A stretch of DNA of 64,000 bases from CAYOHR01 sp964512145 (GTDB lineage: Bacteria > Bacteroidota > Bacteroidia > Flavobacteriales_G > JALEGO01): the NCBI GenBank assembly GCA_964512145.1, contig CAZEIM010000013.1, forward strand, positions 1 to 64,000, written 5' to 3'. Under the pieces are notes generated by a model that did no database searches, was not told where the DNA came from, and worked only from the letters and a program-made list of their open reading frames with translations. Of this stretch, positions 8,508 to 17,914 are shown piece by piece. Within the stretch, counting starts at the first letter, position 1; each line of letters opens with the position of its first letter. The position numbers and the translations under genes are program-made.

Positions 8508-9548
8508 TCATGATATTTCAGGGTTCTCAACACCAACATACCTTCGCCATTTTTCGAGTACTGTATTAAAATCAGTGGGGAGCTCACTGGTAAATAATAA
8601 TTTTTTTTGAGTAATAGGATGAATAAATCCTAAGGAATGAGCATGCAGTGCTTGTCGAGGTAATAAAGTAAAGCAATTTTCGATAAATTGTTTGTATTTT
8701 GAAAAACTAGATCCTTTTAATATTTTATTTCCTCCATACGTGGGGTCGTTAAATAACGGGTGTCCAATAGATTGAAAGTGAACTCTTATTTGATGTGTTC
8801 TTCCAGTTTCTAAGGTGCATTTTACTAATGTAACGTATCCAAATTTTTCAATAATTTCATAATGTGTAACAGCATGTTTACCAATATCGGGGTCTTGGTA
8901 CACCTGCATTATTTTTCGGTCTTTAGTACTTCGTGCTATATTACCCATGATGGTTCCTTTAGTTTCTTTTGGTTCACCCCAAATAAGTGCCAAGTAACTT
9001 CTGTCTATTGTATGATTAAAAAATTGTTTGGCTAAATACGCCATAGATTCTTCTGTTTTAGCTACAACCAATAAACCACTTGTATCTTTATCAATTCGAT
9101 GTACCAATCCGGGTCTAATACCTTCTAATTTTTGTAATTCATTAAAATGGTACAAAAGAGCATTTATTAATGTTCCTCGATAGTTTCCATACCCAGGGTG
9201 AACAACCATTCCGGGTGCTTTATCAACAATAATTAAATGTTCATCTTCGTATGTTACAGAAATAGGAATATTTTCAGGAATTAATTCCAGTTCACGTTTT
9301 GGGGAAATAAAATAAAAAACAATTTCATCTTTGGGTTTTACTTTGTAATTTGATTTAACTTCTATCCCATTTACTTTTATTAGGCCTGCTTTAGATGCTA
9401 GTTGTATTTTATGTCGGGAAAGTTTTGGAATTCGATCAACCAAAAACTTATCAATTCTTAAAAACTGTTGTCCGTTATCTACAGTTACTTTGTAGTGTTC
9501 ATATAATTCGGATGTTTCTTCTTCTAAGTCGTCTAATTCTTGTATCAT
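8508..9548 (-). CDS. rluD: RluA/RluD-family 23S rRNA pseudouridine synthase
   Basis: 346 residues. An N-terminal S4 RNA-binding domain (RIDKFLVDRIPKLSRHKIQ) precedes the catalytic pseudouridine synthase domain with HRIDKDTSGLLVVAKT; the catalytic aspartate is D153. RTHQIRVH, the third family motif, is intact. RluD-type enzymes modify 23S rRNA helix 69. It is the last gene of a minus-strand operon and its ATG abuts the stop of the T9SS cargo gene with no spacer. The exact target (RluD against other RluA members) is inferred from the S4 domain and from the PASTA gene nearby. Confidence 0.92.
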   Translation of the reverse strand: MIQELDDLEEETSELYEHYKVTVDNGQQFLRIDKFLVDRIPKLSRHKIQLASKAGLIKVNGIEVKSNYKVKPKDEIVFYFISPKRELELIPENIPISVTYEDEHLIIVDKAPGMVVHPGYGNYRGTLINALLYHFNELQKLEGIRPGLVHRIDKDTSGLLVVAKTEESMAYLAKQFFNHTIDRSYLALIWGEPKETKGTIMGNIARSTKDRKIMQVYQDPDIGKHAVTHYEIIEKFGYVTLVKCTLETGRTHQIRVHFQSIGHPLFNDPTYGGNKILKGSSFSKYKQFIENCFTLLPRQALHAHSLGFIHPITQKKLLFTSELPTDFNTVLEKWRRYVGVENPEIS

Positions 9549-11741
9549 TTATTTTTGAATAATAATTTTATGTGTACTTAAAGAAGATTTGTATTGTTCT
9601 TTTATTTTTAAGATATATATTCCGGAAGGCAAGGAGCTTACATTTATTTGTTGAATATTTTCATGCATATTTTGCATCACAAGTTCTCCGGTAATTTGAT
9701 ATAGATATATTTCTTGAATAGGGTTTGATGAAGAAATATGTAGGATATTTTGAGTTGGGTTGGGGTATAATTGAATTAAGTTTTGAAGTTCATTTTTACT
9801 TTCAGTAACAGAAACTTGTAGATTGGCTTGGCCAAAATCTGGGCGCATCATTACTGTTCCGTCAATCGAAGAACCAAACCAACCCGAAACATTTACAAAT
9901 AGGTAACTTTTATTATTGTTATTTTTATCTAAACCAACCAACACATCGATATTGGATAAATTTTCCCAACCAATATAAAAAGTCCCGTCTACTATTACAG
10001 GGTTTTCAGAATCTTCGAGTGAAAACCGAATAAATCCATTATTTTCGAAGGCATAATAAGGTGTTACAATAGATTCAAATAATCGATCATCGGTATTTAT
10101 ATCTTTCCAAACTACTATTCTAATATCGTTTAGCATAGCATCTAAAAATCCTTTAGGAAAATAAAACAACAATCCTTTTAATGTGTCGGTTACCGCAATG
10201 GTATATTTTTGAGCCACTTTAGTGCCTACACCGGTTAATATGTATGAGGCTTCGGCAGAACCATCATCGTAACTGTAATAGGTGTCAAATACCTGCTGGT
10301 GTATTAAAGTGTCGTTTTGTTCGTTTACATCGGGGGTTACATCTACATATTCTTTGAATGTAAAAGTACTTCTATCGAAACTGTTGAGAGGAAATTCAAA
10401 AGTATTGGGATTTGAAAATATAGAAATATTCATGGGGCTTGTGCCGGTAAATAAAGCAGGAAAAGCTAGTTCTGTGTTGCTTTGCAAAAGCGAGTTATCA
10501 ACATCGTAAAAATAATCTGTTTTATTTACAAATCGAGGGGTATTTCCTAAATTTGCTAAAGGAACAGAGGTGTTTGAAATCATGTTAACTTTTCCGGTTT
10601 GTTTGTAATGCTTCCAAGGCATTCTGCTATAGGGTTGGATCATAGAATATAGTGGCTTAACAAATGCTACATCTATGATTTCTTCGGGTAATTTTGTTCT
10701 GTTTTTATCTAAAATCACATAATCAATATTCCAATGATCGTAAGCACCAGAAAGTGTTGCGTAATTTTTAAATCTAAATTGAAAACCATCTACTAAAAAC
10801 AAGGTGTCGGTAATTCCTATTTTTACTTCTTGAAAATTTAAAGTACTTATAGCACCTTCTGTTGACCATACGTAATGCCACTTTTTTGTTTCCGGACTAT
10901 AAAATTCAAGCACCAATGAATCTTCTTTTTCCGGGTCGTCTCCTAGACCTTGCATTTGAAAATAAAAACTTAAATATATAGAATCTATGGGGTTAAAATT
11001 TAAATAGATAGGTTTTGAGGTTAAAAAATCTGCCTCACCATAGGTGTTTGGGAATTGACGATTGTATGGTTGTCCTAAATAATCTACCCCATCAAATGTT
11101 GCCATGCCAATAGTTGGAGGGTTATCCGAAAAAGTTTGGTTGATATACGCGTTAGGATATTGATCAATCCACAAAGAAGGAGAGTCCTCAACAATTTTAA
11201 TGGTAACCGGGTTAAAGAGAGTGTCAATAACAGGCACGGTAAAGGTTTGAATAGTATCCGTATTTTGGTCAATTTCATATTGAAAAATAGGCCAAACTTT
11301 AATGGAATCGGTAGGAAGGTTTAAATCAGCCAAATCTTCATAAATATATATATACATAAAGTTATTTGGAATGGTGTCGTATGAAGAAGTACTCATATTG
11401 TATATATAAGAAAAACTGGTGTCTTTGGAGTATAATATGGTATCAATAAGCGAAGAATTTATTCGATACTTATGATACGTAGAATCTTTGATTAATAAAG
11501 GGTTAGGGTATATGAAATTTTTTTGTTTATTTGTTGAAAAATCATCTACAAAAGGTATACTTAACGTATCTATCAAAAAATAATACGATTCGTGGTATAT
11601 AATTTTTGAAGTTTCATTTTTTGGCAAATTATATTCAGGTAATGCCCCTTCTCGCTCAAATATGAATGTTGATTGACTTTTTACTTCACTATAAAATAGT
11701 ATAAATACAGTAAAAGTTATGTGAGAAAGTTTTGTTATCAT
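9549..11741 (-). CDS. Secreted T9SS type A cargo protein, function unknown
   Basis: About 730 residues. The ATG at 11741 is chosen because it gives a four-base ATGA overlap with the PASTA gene stop and a clean signal peptide (KLSHITFTVFILFYSEVKSQ); in-frame starts at 11750 and 11759 are possible. The body is beta-rich, with DxFxT and W-containing segments like the jelly-roll/choice-of-anchor domains of Bacteroidota secreted proteins. The tail has LYPNPTQNIL, 74 residues from the end, and LPSGIYILKI, the T9SS type A sorting pattern. No enzyme motif was recognised. It sits between PASTA and rluD, apparently translationally coupled to both. Confidence 0.85.
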   Translation of the reverse strand: MITKLSHITFTVFILFYSEVKSQSTFIFEREGALPEYNLPKNETSKIIYHESYYFLIDTLSIPFVDDFSTNKQKNFIYPNPLLIKDSTYHKYRINSSLIDTILYSKDTSFSYIYNMSTSSYDTIPNNFMYIYIYEDLADLNLPTDSIKVWPIFQYEIDQNTDTIQTFTVPVIDTLFNPVTIKIVEDSPSLWIDQYPNAYINQTFSDNPPTIGMATFDGVDYLGQPYNRQFPNTYGEADFLTSKPIYLNFNPIDSIYLSFYFQMQGLGDDPEKEDSLVLEFYSPETKKWHYVWSTEGAISTLNFQEVKIGITDTLFLVDGFQFRFKNYATLSGAYDHWNIDYVILDKNRTKLPEEIIDVAFVKPLYSMIQPYSRMPWKHYKQTGKVNMISNTSVPLANLGNTPRFVNKTDYFYDVDNSLLQSNTELAFPALFTGTSPMNISIFSNPNTFEFPLNSFDRSTFTFKEYVDVTPDVNEQNDTLIHQQVFDTYYSYDDGSAEASYILTGVGTKVAQKYTIAVTDTLKGLLFYFPKGFLDAMLNDIRIVVWKDINTDDRLFESIVTPYYAFENNGFIRFSLEDSENPVIVDGTFYIGWENLSNIDVLVGLDKNNNNKSYLFVNVSGWFGSSIDGTVMMRPDFGQANLQVSVTESKNELQNLIQLYPNPTQNILHISSSNPIQEIYLYQITGELVMQNMHENIQQINVSSLPSGIYILKIKEQYKSSLSTHKIIIQK

Positions 11742-12496
11742 TCGTTGCATGTCATCCAAATACTAATGGTTGAACCTTGTTTTATTTTAGAAGTTTGAGA
11801 ATTCGGTATTTGTTTTATTACTATCGACTCTAAACTGTCTGAAAATGTATTACATCCTTCCATAGTAACAATGTATTTATTTAATAAAAGAGCGTTTATT
11901 TTTTCATCTACTTGTTTAGAGTTTAGACCAATTAATTCAGGTACTTCAATCCAATCTCCGCTTCCTGTTTGTCCCAATACTAAGTCAACTTTAGTTCCAA
12001 ATGGAATCATTGTATTGGTTGAAATATTTTTACCATTAACTTGTACTTTTATAACACATTGGTCGCAATCAGAAGGTTCAAAAATAGTATTACCTACCTT
12101 TAATCCTCTGGATTTAAGTGTAGCCTCTGCTTGTGAGTAACTTACATCTGTTAATTCGGGTAATGCTACCATTTTTTGTGTTAAAGCATTAACGGTTAAA
12201 TAGATCTTTCTATTGCTTTTTACTTTGCTTTTTGGTAAAGGATTTTGTTCTACCACAGTACCTTTGGGATATTTATTTTCAAAAATTGAATCAGATATTT
12301 CAAACAAAAGGTTTCGTTCTTTTAAAAAATGCTCAACATCTCCAATATTCATCCCTTTTATATCCGGTACTTCAATAAATGTTCCGTGATTGGTGTATTT
12401 TTTTAAATATGATAATGCAAACCAAATCAACAATAATATTATGGCCAACGAAGCTAAAATATTTAGCGCAAAAAATAAGGTATATTTCGATTTCAT
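11738..12496 (-). CDS. PASTA-domain membrane protein
   Basis: 252 residues. One N-terminal membrane segment (about 8-28) is followed by three PASTA repeats at about 40-107, 108-177 and 180-251. Each starts with a V/L-P-D/E-L/I-x-G-like block and contains the proline-rich turn of the family (EQNPLPKSKV, KQIPNSQTSK). PASTA domains bind unlinked peptidoglycan or beta-lactam-like stems in Gram-positive kinases and PBPs. Here there is no kinase domain, as is typical of the short Bacteroidota form. It overlaps the upstream and downstream genes by ATGA, so the operon is tightly coupled. Confidence 0.9.
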   Translation of the reverse strand: MKSKYTLFFALNILASLAIILLLIWFALSYLKKYTNHGTFIEVPDIKGMNIGDVEHFLKERNLLFEISDSIFENKYPKGTVVEQNPLPKSKVKSNRKIYLTVNALTQKMVALPELTDVSYSQAEATLKSRGLKVGNTIFEPSDCDQCVIKVQVNGKNISTNTMIPFGTKVDLVLGQTGSGDWIEVPELIGLNSKQVDEKINALLLNKYIVTMEGCNTFSDSLESIVIKQIPNSQTSKIKQGSTISIWMTCNE

Positions 12497-13491
12497 ATAG
12501 AATGATTTTTTTTACGGTTATAATATGTAATAAATACCCATGAAATGATTCCTGCAAAAATAATTAATCCGGTTTGTACAGACCAAATTAACCAGCCAAC
12601 CGTTCTACCGTTTTCTTCTGGTATAGAATATAGAGCTAAGGCTTGCATTATAGCAATAGGGTAAATACCTATCCCGCCCTGAACTAATATTACGGATAAA
12701 CTGCCCACTAAAAAGCAAGTGAGCAACATGTCAATAGTTATATTTTTAAAAATATCCAATGAAATAAAGGCAAAATACATAGAAAGAATATATGCGAACC
12801 AAATAAATAAGGTATGTATTAAAAATGGAGTTTTTTGTTTCATGTGCAAAATATTTTTTAATCCAGCATACATTTGTTTAACCATTTGGCCTAATTTATC
12901 TATTAACGGGTGATTTACTTTTTTAAAAATAACGTAAGCTACAACCATAAAAGTACCAATGGCTATGGAAACGTACATTAATTTTTGAGATAGATTATTG
13001 CTGTTTAAAAATAATTCCATTTTTGGATGGATGTATTCATGTAATAAATTAAATTGAGTAAAAAAAACAAGTAAGATAATAATACATAAAATCATTAAAT
13101 CGAAAATGCGTTCAATTACTACCGTTCCAATTAATTTAGATAATGCATGTTTTTCGTATTTTGTAATCATACTGCACCTAATAATTTCACCTACTCTGGG
13201 GAATACTAAATTTGCTGCATATCCTATCATAATGCTAAAAAATGAATTCCAAAATGTTATTTTAATTCCAAGAGGTTGCGTTAAGTAGTTCCATCGATAG
13301 GCTCGACTTACATGACTTAGCATACCAATTACTAATGAGAGAATTAACCATGGGATATTGGCAGATAAAATCCCATGCATTAAATCATTTTTTTCAGACG
13401 TAGTAAGTTGAGATAAGTCTTTATAAATTAAATACCCTCCAAACGCAAGGGGAATTAATATTTTGAATACAGAGAAAAATATTTTTTTCAC
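12493..13491 (-). CDS. Lysylphosphatidylglycerol synthase-like transmembrane protein (UPF0104/flippase-like)
   Basis: 332 residues starting at GTG 13491, with about eight hydrophobic segments. The family landmarks are the SRAYRWNYL block near residue 65 and FPRVGEIIRC near 98, seen in the LPG_synthase_TM family (PF03706 type). There is no aminoacyl-transferase domain, so it is the flippase-like half only. The lipid substrate is unknown. It is the first recognisable gene of the operon with PASTA, T9SS cargo and rluD, or the second if the small exported protein 9 bases upstream is included. Confidence 0.82.
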   Translation of the reverse strand: MKKIFFSVFKILIPLAFGGYLIYKDLSQLTTSEKNDLMHGILSANIPWLILSLVIGMLSHVSRAYRWNYLTQPLGIKITFWNSFFSIMIGYAANLVFPRVGEIIRCSMITKYEKHALSKLIGTVVIERIFDLMILCIIILLVFFTQFNLLHEYIHPKMELFLNSNNLSQKLMYVSIAIGTFMVVAYVIFKKVNHPLIDKLGQMVKQMYAGLKNILHMKQKTPFLIHTLFIWFAYILSMYFAFISLDIFKNITIDMLLTCFLVGSLSVILVQGGIGIYPIAIMQALALYSIPEENGRTVGWLIWSVQTGLIIFAGIISWVFITYYNRKKNHSI

Positions 13492-13500
13492 ATAACAAAA

Positions 13501-14058
13501 TTAATCAAGCACTTTAAACTTGTGTAAAGTGGTTTCACCACTTTCTAATGCTTCAAGTACATGTATTTCAAAAGGAGTTTTAATTGGCTCGGCTAACCAC
13601 ATAAAATTTGTATTTTCAAAGTTAGGAGCAAAATTTGAAGATTTTTTACCATTTGCGTTTTTAAGCGTCTTTTTCTGAATTTCTTTTTCATCTTTATAAA
13701 TTTTGATGGTAAAATGAGAAAGGTTTGATGCGATTTCAGATTCTCTAACCACGAATAATTGAATAATTCCCCCTTTGGCATGAACTCTATATTGGTCTAA
13801 TTGCTGATCGGTTTTATTTTTTTCCCAATTACCATCTTTTGCTTCTTTTTTTACTTTTTCAACCATTTCTTCAGCACTTTGATAGCTAATATTAGTAATG
13901 TTGTTTTGGGTATTTAATACATCGAATTTTTGAATATTGTGGTTGTAAATTTTTTTAGTCTCACCTTTTTGCCAGTTAGCAATAGATAATTCTTTTTGAG
14001 CTGTAATATTACCTGTAATTAAAGCAATAAATGAAACGATTAAAGCAGGTGATTTCAT
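13501..14058 (-). CDS. Small exported protein of unknown function
   Basis: 185 residues with a clear signal peptide (ALIVSFIALITGNITAQ, cut after about residue 20). The mature part is rich in K, E and N with predicted short beta strands and no cysteine. I recognise no family. It lies 9 bases upstream of the LPG-synthase-like gene on the same strand, so it probably leads that operon. No sorting tail or lipobox is present, which makes it likely periplasmic. Confidence 0.7.
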   Translation of the reverse strand: MKSPALIVSFIALITGNITAQKELSIANWQKGETKKIYNHNIQKFDVLNTQNNITNISYQSAEEMVEKVKKEAKDGNWEKNKTDQQLDQYRVHAKGGIIQLFVVRESEIASNLSHFTIKIYKDEKEIQKKTLKNANGKKSSNFAPNFENTNFMWLAEPIKTPFEIHVLEALESGETTLHKFKVLD

Positions 14059-14156
14059 AGATAAAATTTTAGTAAATATAACTATACAAATTAAATGGAT
14101 ACATTTTTAAAAGAAAAATAATCCGATAAATCATTAAAAAAGCTTTGCATAAAGTT

Positions 14157-14164
14157 TAAATTTG
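14157..14164 (+). promoter_or_regulatory. Bacteroidota -7 promoter element TAAATTTG
   Basis: Exact match to TAnnTTTG, 20 bases before the ATG of the DUF1801 gene. No clear -33 TTTG at the usual distance. Confidence 0.45.
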
Positions 14165-14184
14165 AATAATCTTAATTACTATAT

Positions 14185-14565
14185 ATGCATTCGGTTGAGG
14201 AATATATCCAGCAGCATGAAGGGTTTATTCAAGATATTTTAAAATATCTACACCATTGGTTGTCCGAAACTATGCTGTTAAGTCCCACCATTCGATACAA
14301 AATACCATTTTATGATTATAAGCGTTGGGTTTGTTATTTAAATGTGTTACCAGGTAAGATTGGAGTTGAGTTAGCTTTTATTAGAGGCAATGAATTGTCA
14401 AATATTAATGGAGTTTTACAAAGTAAAGGACGAAAACAGGTCATGGGTATTGAATTTAAAAGTGTACAAGATATTTCAATATCAACTTTACATGAAATAA
14501 TGCAAGAAGCATTATTATTAGATGAAAAAATTCCCTATAAAATTAAAAGCAGAAATATTATTTAG
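14185..14565 (+). CDS. DUF1801 (YdhG-like) domain protein
   Basis: 126 residues without signal or membrane segment. The order of a charged N-terminal helix, TIRYKIPFYDYKRWVCYLN and a C-terminal helical segment ending DEKIPYKIK matches the DUF1801 fold, a small cytoplasmic alpha/beta family related to frataxin-like YdhG proteins with no firmly known function. Its stop codon interleaves with that of the converging DUF1501 gene (shared bases TTAG at 14562-14565). A -7 promoter box lies 20 bases upstream. Confidence 0.8.
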   Translation: MHSVEEYIQQHEGFIQDILKYLHHWLSETMLLSPTIRYKIPFYDYKRWVCYLNVLPGKIGVELAFIRGNELSNINGVLQSKGRKQVMGIEFKSVQDISISTLHEIMQEALLLDEKIPYKIKSRNII

Positions 14566-16118
14566 TCTATTTTAACCAGAGGTTTGGTGATAAAATGATT
14601 GTTTTGTTGTACTCGAATGTAATAATTACCGCTTGGTAGAGTAGATAAATCAATTGGAATTTTGTGATTTCCTTCTTCAAGAGATTTATCCATGATTATT
14701 TTTATTTCAGCACCTAAGGAGTTATATACAGATATTTTTATTTTGGCATTTGAGGTAGACATTTCTAAATAAGAAATATTTTGTGTTGGATTGGGAAAAA
14801 GTTGTATGTCAGTTAATTGTTTTTTCTCGTTTGTAGTTGTTGATAATTTACAACCATCATCAATGATATCTAAATAAGTATATCCACTATACATTAAATT
14901 TCTTACGTCATTTTCATCAACTCCAAACCAGTCTTGCAAAATGCTTCCGTATACATCTCTAAAATCATATTCCATAGCAACACCCTCTTGATCTTGTACA
15001 CTAGTTGGAATTTGAGGATTATTTCCTAAAATTTGTGGTTTAACACAAGATCCAAAAATAAATAATGGAGCAGCTGTTCCATGATCGGTTCCCCAACTTC
15101 CATTGGAGGCTATTTGTCTTCCAAACTCAGAGAGAGTAACAGATACAACTCTTCCATCTAATCCTTGTTGATTTAAATCGTTTTGAAATGCCAACATAGC
15201 ATCGCTTACATTTTTTAATAAATCGGCATGAGTTCCTGTAGTTGTATCTCCACTATTTACTTGGTTGGCATGAGTATCAAAATTGTCTTGTGTAACAACG
15301 TATATTTTAGTTTGCATTCCGCCAGAAATTAGTAGCGCAACATTTCTTAGTTGTTCTGCTATGTTAGTACTAGGGTAGGCAACCATATTTGTCCCAGAAT
15401 TTGCTGCATTGGTAACTTCTCCAGCATATGCATTGTTTTGTTGGATGGATTCACGTAAAAAAGACAATTCATGGCCATAATTTGTGGCCGGCACACTCGT
15501 AGAGGTTCCTTCGTATAATTGAGAGAAGTTAAGAGGATCGGTTAATGCGATACTAAAATTTGCCACTGAACCCTGACAGGTTTCTGAAACAGCCGAACCC
15601 ATAGCAATAGCAATGGGATGAGGTGTAGAAGAGTTTGGGTAGTTATCTGGGAATCCTGGGTATATAGTGTCTAAATATCTCCCCGCCCAGCCAGTATTCC
15701 AAATTTCATCGGCCGGAGATCCTGTGTTCCAAATATCAACCGATCTAAAATGAGAGCGATTTTGATTTGGATAAGCAACATTTTGAATAATTCCTAAGTT
15801 TCCATTATCATAAATATTTTTAATTCCTGTCATTACTGGATGAAATCCTACTAAACTTGTAACCGGTAAAATACTGGTTTCGGGTAAAATAATATTTTGT
15901 CGAGCATTCCAAAGGTTAGCATATTGATCTCGAGGAATGACCGTATGTAATCCATCGTTTCCTCCTAAAAGTTGAACAATAACTAAAATACGATCGTTAG
16001 AGGTATTTATTTTTCCTAATAAAGGGCTATTTGGAATAGCAGATAGTTTTAAACCATTACATATCATTGGAACGGTTAATGATATTCCTGTGGTTTTTAT
16101 AAAATCTCTTCTTTTCAT
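14562..16118 (-). CDS. DUF1501 protein with Tat signal and T9SS type A sorting tail
   Basis: About 518 residues from ATG 16118, chosen because the protein then begins MKRRDFIKT, a twin-arginine export signal; an upstream ATG at 16139 would bury it. The body carries DUF1501/sulfatase-like blocks (VQLLGGNDGLHTV, QDNFDTHANQ, SEFGRQIASN, GTDHGTAAP). The tail LFPNPTQNIS with LPSGNYYIRV is a T9SS type A sorting domain. DUF1501 proteins usually pair with DUF1800 proteins; the DUF1800 gene lies 5 bases upstream on the same strand. The pair is widespread in secreted and surface contexts, but its biochemical activity is not settled. Confidence 0.9.
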   Translation of the reverse strand: MKRRDFIKTTGISLTVPMICNGLKLSAIPNSPLLGKINTSNDRILVIVQLLGGNDGLHTVIPRDQYANLWNARQNIILPETSILPVTSLVGFHPVMTGIKNIYDNGNLGIIQNVAYPNQNRSHFRSVDIWNTGSPADEIWNTGWAGRYLDTIYPGFPDNYPNSSTPHPIAIAMGSAVSETCQGSVANFSIALTDPLNFSQLYEGTSTSVPATNYGHELSFLRESIQQNNAYAGEVTNAANSGTNMVAYPSTNIAEQLRNVALLISGGMQTKIYVVTQDNFDTHANQVNSGDTTTGTHADLLKNVSDAMLAFQNDLNQQGLDGRVVSVTLSEFGRQIASNGSWGTDHGTAAPLFIFGSCVKPQILGNNPQIPTSVQDQEGVAMEYDFRDVYGSILQDWFGVDENDVRNLMYSGYTYLDIIDDGCKLSTTTNEKKQLTDIQLFPNPTQNISYLEMSTSNAKIKISVYNSLGAEIKIIMDKSLEEGNHKIPIDLSTLPSGNYYIRVQQNNHFITKPLVKID

Positions 16119-16123
16119 AGGGA

Positions 16124-17773
16124 TTAACTTAAATGGCATTCGGCCAGGTTATACATTACCGTTAATACATTTTCTAATTTTTCTTCAATTGCTTCGGCTA
16201 ATGCTATATCAGAAGGATTATTTACATAGTCGTTATATTCAACCGTCCATTCAAAATCGGGTAATCCAGGTAATAAAATTTGTTTTAACGAGTCTTTTTG
16301 TGTTTGAGGGATTTCAACAGGAAAAAATATCTTAGCAAATTCATCTATCACAGAATTAGGGTCGTATGGATTGTCTATATATGTTATTAATTCTAATGGT
16401 TTTATGGTTAAAATAATTCCGCTCGTTTGGTATCCAAATCCTAAAATGCGTGTTACAAATTTAGAACGTTGTTGCAACGATGAAGCGTTAATCCACATCC
16501 TATAATATAGTGGAGATTGATAATATGCTTTCCAACCGGCAACACTCGGAGGTCCATGATATTGCATTTGCCAGTCTTCTAAATGATCCATCATGAGCAA
16601 AGAAATATGATGCTTATCTTGCCAGTTACTTGGTAAAGTAACGTGAGATTGTTTTAAGACAGATATCATATAATCGATGGGACTTTTAATTAAAGGACCA
16701 ATGCTTTGAATATCGAAAAAATGTTCACTTTTTAACAATGCTTCTAATGCCGGTTTAATTTCATAATTGTTGGTTCTTAAAATTAAAGCCATAGGCTCAA
16801 TTATATTGTCTTCGATGTCTTGATTTATTTCATAGTAAACAAACCAACGATATAATTTTCGGCATATATGTTTTGAAACCTCTTCTTTTTGAAATATGAT
16901 GTCAATTAAGTAGCTATACTCTTGATCTCCCAGGTTATTTATTACCTCGTTATTAAATTTTGACGAGAGTGTTTTCGTTCCTGTTTCATGATCGGTATTT
17001 GAAAATGCGGAAGTAACGTAATTTAACCCTCCGCTACCGGCAAATCCTATCATATACCAGCCGGTTAATACTTTTGCCATTTCAAAAATATCTGATTCGG
17101 TATAATGGGTATAATCTCCAGGTCCAATTTGTGGCCCTTTACCAATTGTAAATAATTCTAATAATTCGCGGGCGTAATTTTCATTTGGATATCCTTTTAT
17201 ATTTTGGTCGCCATTCAAAAATCGCAACATAGCAGGTTCTATGGTAACGTCTTTTATAAGTTGCTTAAAATTTCCAAACGCTTTATCTCTTAATAAAACA
17301 TTATAATTATACTTAGCTCTAGAGTCGGGTATATTTGAAACACCGAAATGATTAATCCAAAACAAGGTAAGCTTTTCTCGAATAGACATTCCTTCATTCA
17401 TCATTAATAAAAAATTCCAGGCTGTTAAACTATAGTTTCTTTGAGTTTCAGACCACCCACCTGTATTAGGTTTATCTACCCATGTTTCTCCTATAGCACA
17501 ATCGGGATCGCTTGCATAATAATAGTTTACGGGTGGAGTTGGTTGAGGTAGTATTTGAAAAAGCTGGTTTATAGTGTTGTTTAAGCCTAAACTAACCGAT
17601 TGTTTAATTAATTGATACGTTGGGCCAAACGTAGTTCTTCTTAACAAGTGAGAAGCCTTCCAATAGTCCCAAGTTCCTGCATATGGATTAAAGCTTAAAC
17701 TTACCTTTTTTTGAGAAGATTTAACCGTTGTATTTTTTCCTAAGCTAGAGTGAATGAATTTTTTCCGTTGCAT
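16124..17773 (-). CDS. DUF1800 domain protein
   Basis: 549 residues. Family hallmarks are HLLRRTTFGPT near the N terminus, LTLFWINHFGVS, and NYARELLELFTIGKG, plus a DIFEMAKVLTGW block, all in the expected order. No obvious Sec signal is present; the start is polar and basic. It is the first gene of a two-gene operon with the DUF1501 protein, a pair found widely in Bacteroidota and Planctomycetes. The molecular role is unknown. The ATG at 17773 is the only good start. Confidence 0.9.
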   Translation of the reverse strand: MQRKKFIHSSLGKNTTVKSSQKKVSLSFNPYAGTWDYWKASHLLRRTTFGPTYQLIKQSVSLGLNNTINQLFQILPQPTPPVNYYYASDPDCAIGETWVDKPNTGGWSETQRNYSLTAWNFLLMMNEGMSIREKLTLFWINHFGVSNIPDSRAKYNYNVLLRDKAFGNFKQLIKDVTIEPAMLRFLNGDQNIKGYPNENYARELLELFTIGKGPQIGPGDYTHYTESDIFEMAKVLTGWYMIGFAGSGGLNYVTSAFSNTDHETGTKTLSSKFNNEVINNLGDQEYSYLIDIIFQKEEVSKHICRKLYRWFVYYEINQDIEDNIIEPMALILRTNNYEIKPALEALLKSEHFFDIQSIGPLIKSPIDYMISVLKQSHVTLPSNWQDKHHISLLMMDHLEDWQMQYHGPPSVAGWKAYYQSPLYYRMWINASSLQQRSKFVTRILGFGYQTSGIILTIKPLELITYIDNPYDPNSVIDEFAKIFFPVEIPQTQKDSLKQILLPGLPDFEWTVEYNDYVNNPSDIALAEAIEEKLENVLTVMYNLAECHLS

Positions 17774-17892
17774 CTCTTTTTAACATTAATTTAAAATATA
17801 TTTTTATACAATCCAATTTAAATAACATTTATTCGGAATAATATTTTGAATATTCAATATTTATTTTGTTTAATTACTGCTTTGGAATGTAC

Positions 17893-17900
17893 TATCTTTG
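17893..17900 (+). promoter_or_regulatory. Bacteroidota -7 promoter element TATCTTTG
   Basis: Exact TAnnTTTG match 14 bases before the metalloprotease ATG. A TTTG at 17865-17868 lies 24 bases upstream and could be the -33 element. Confidence 0.55.
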
Positions 17901-17914
17901 GCTAAAAAATAATC

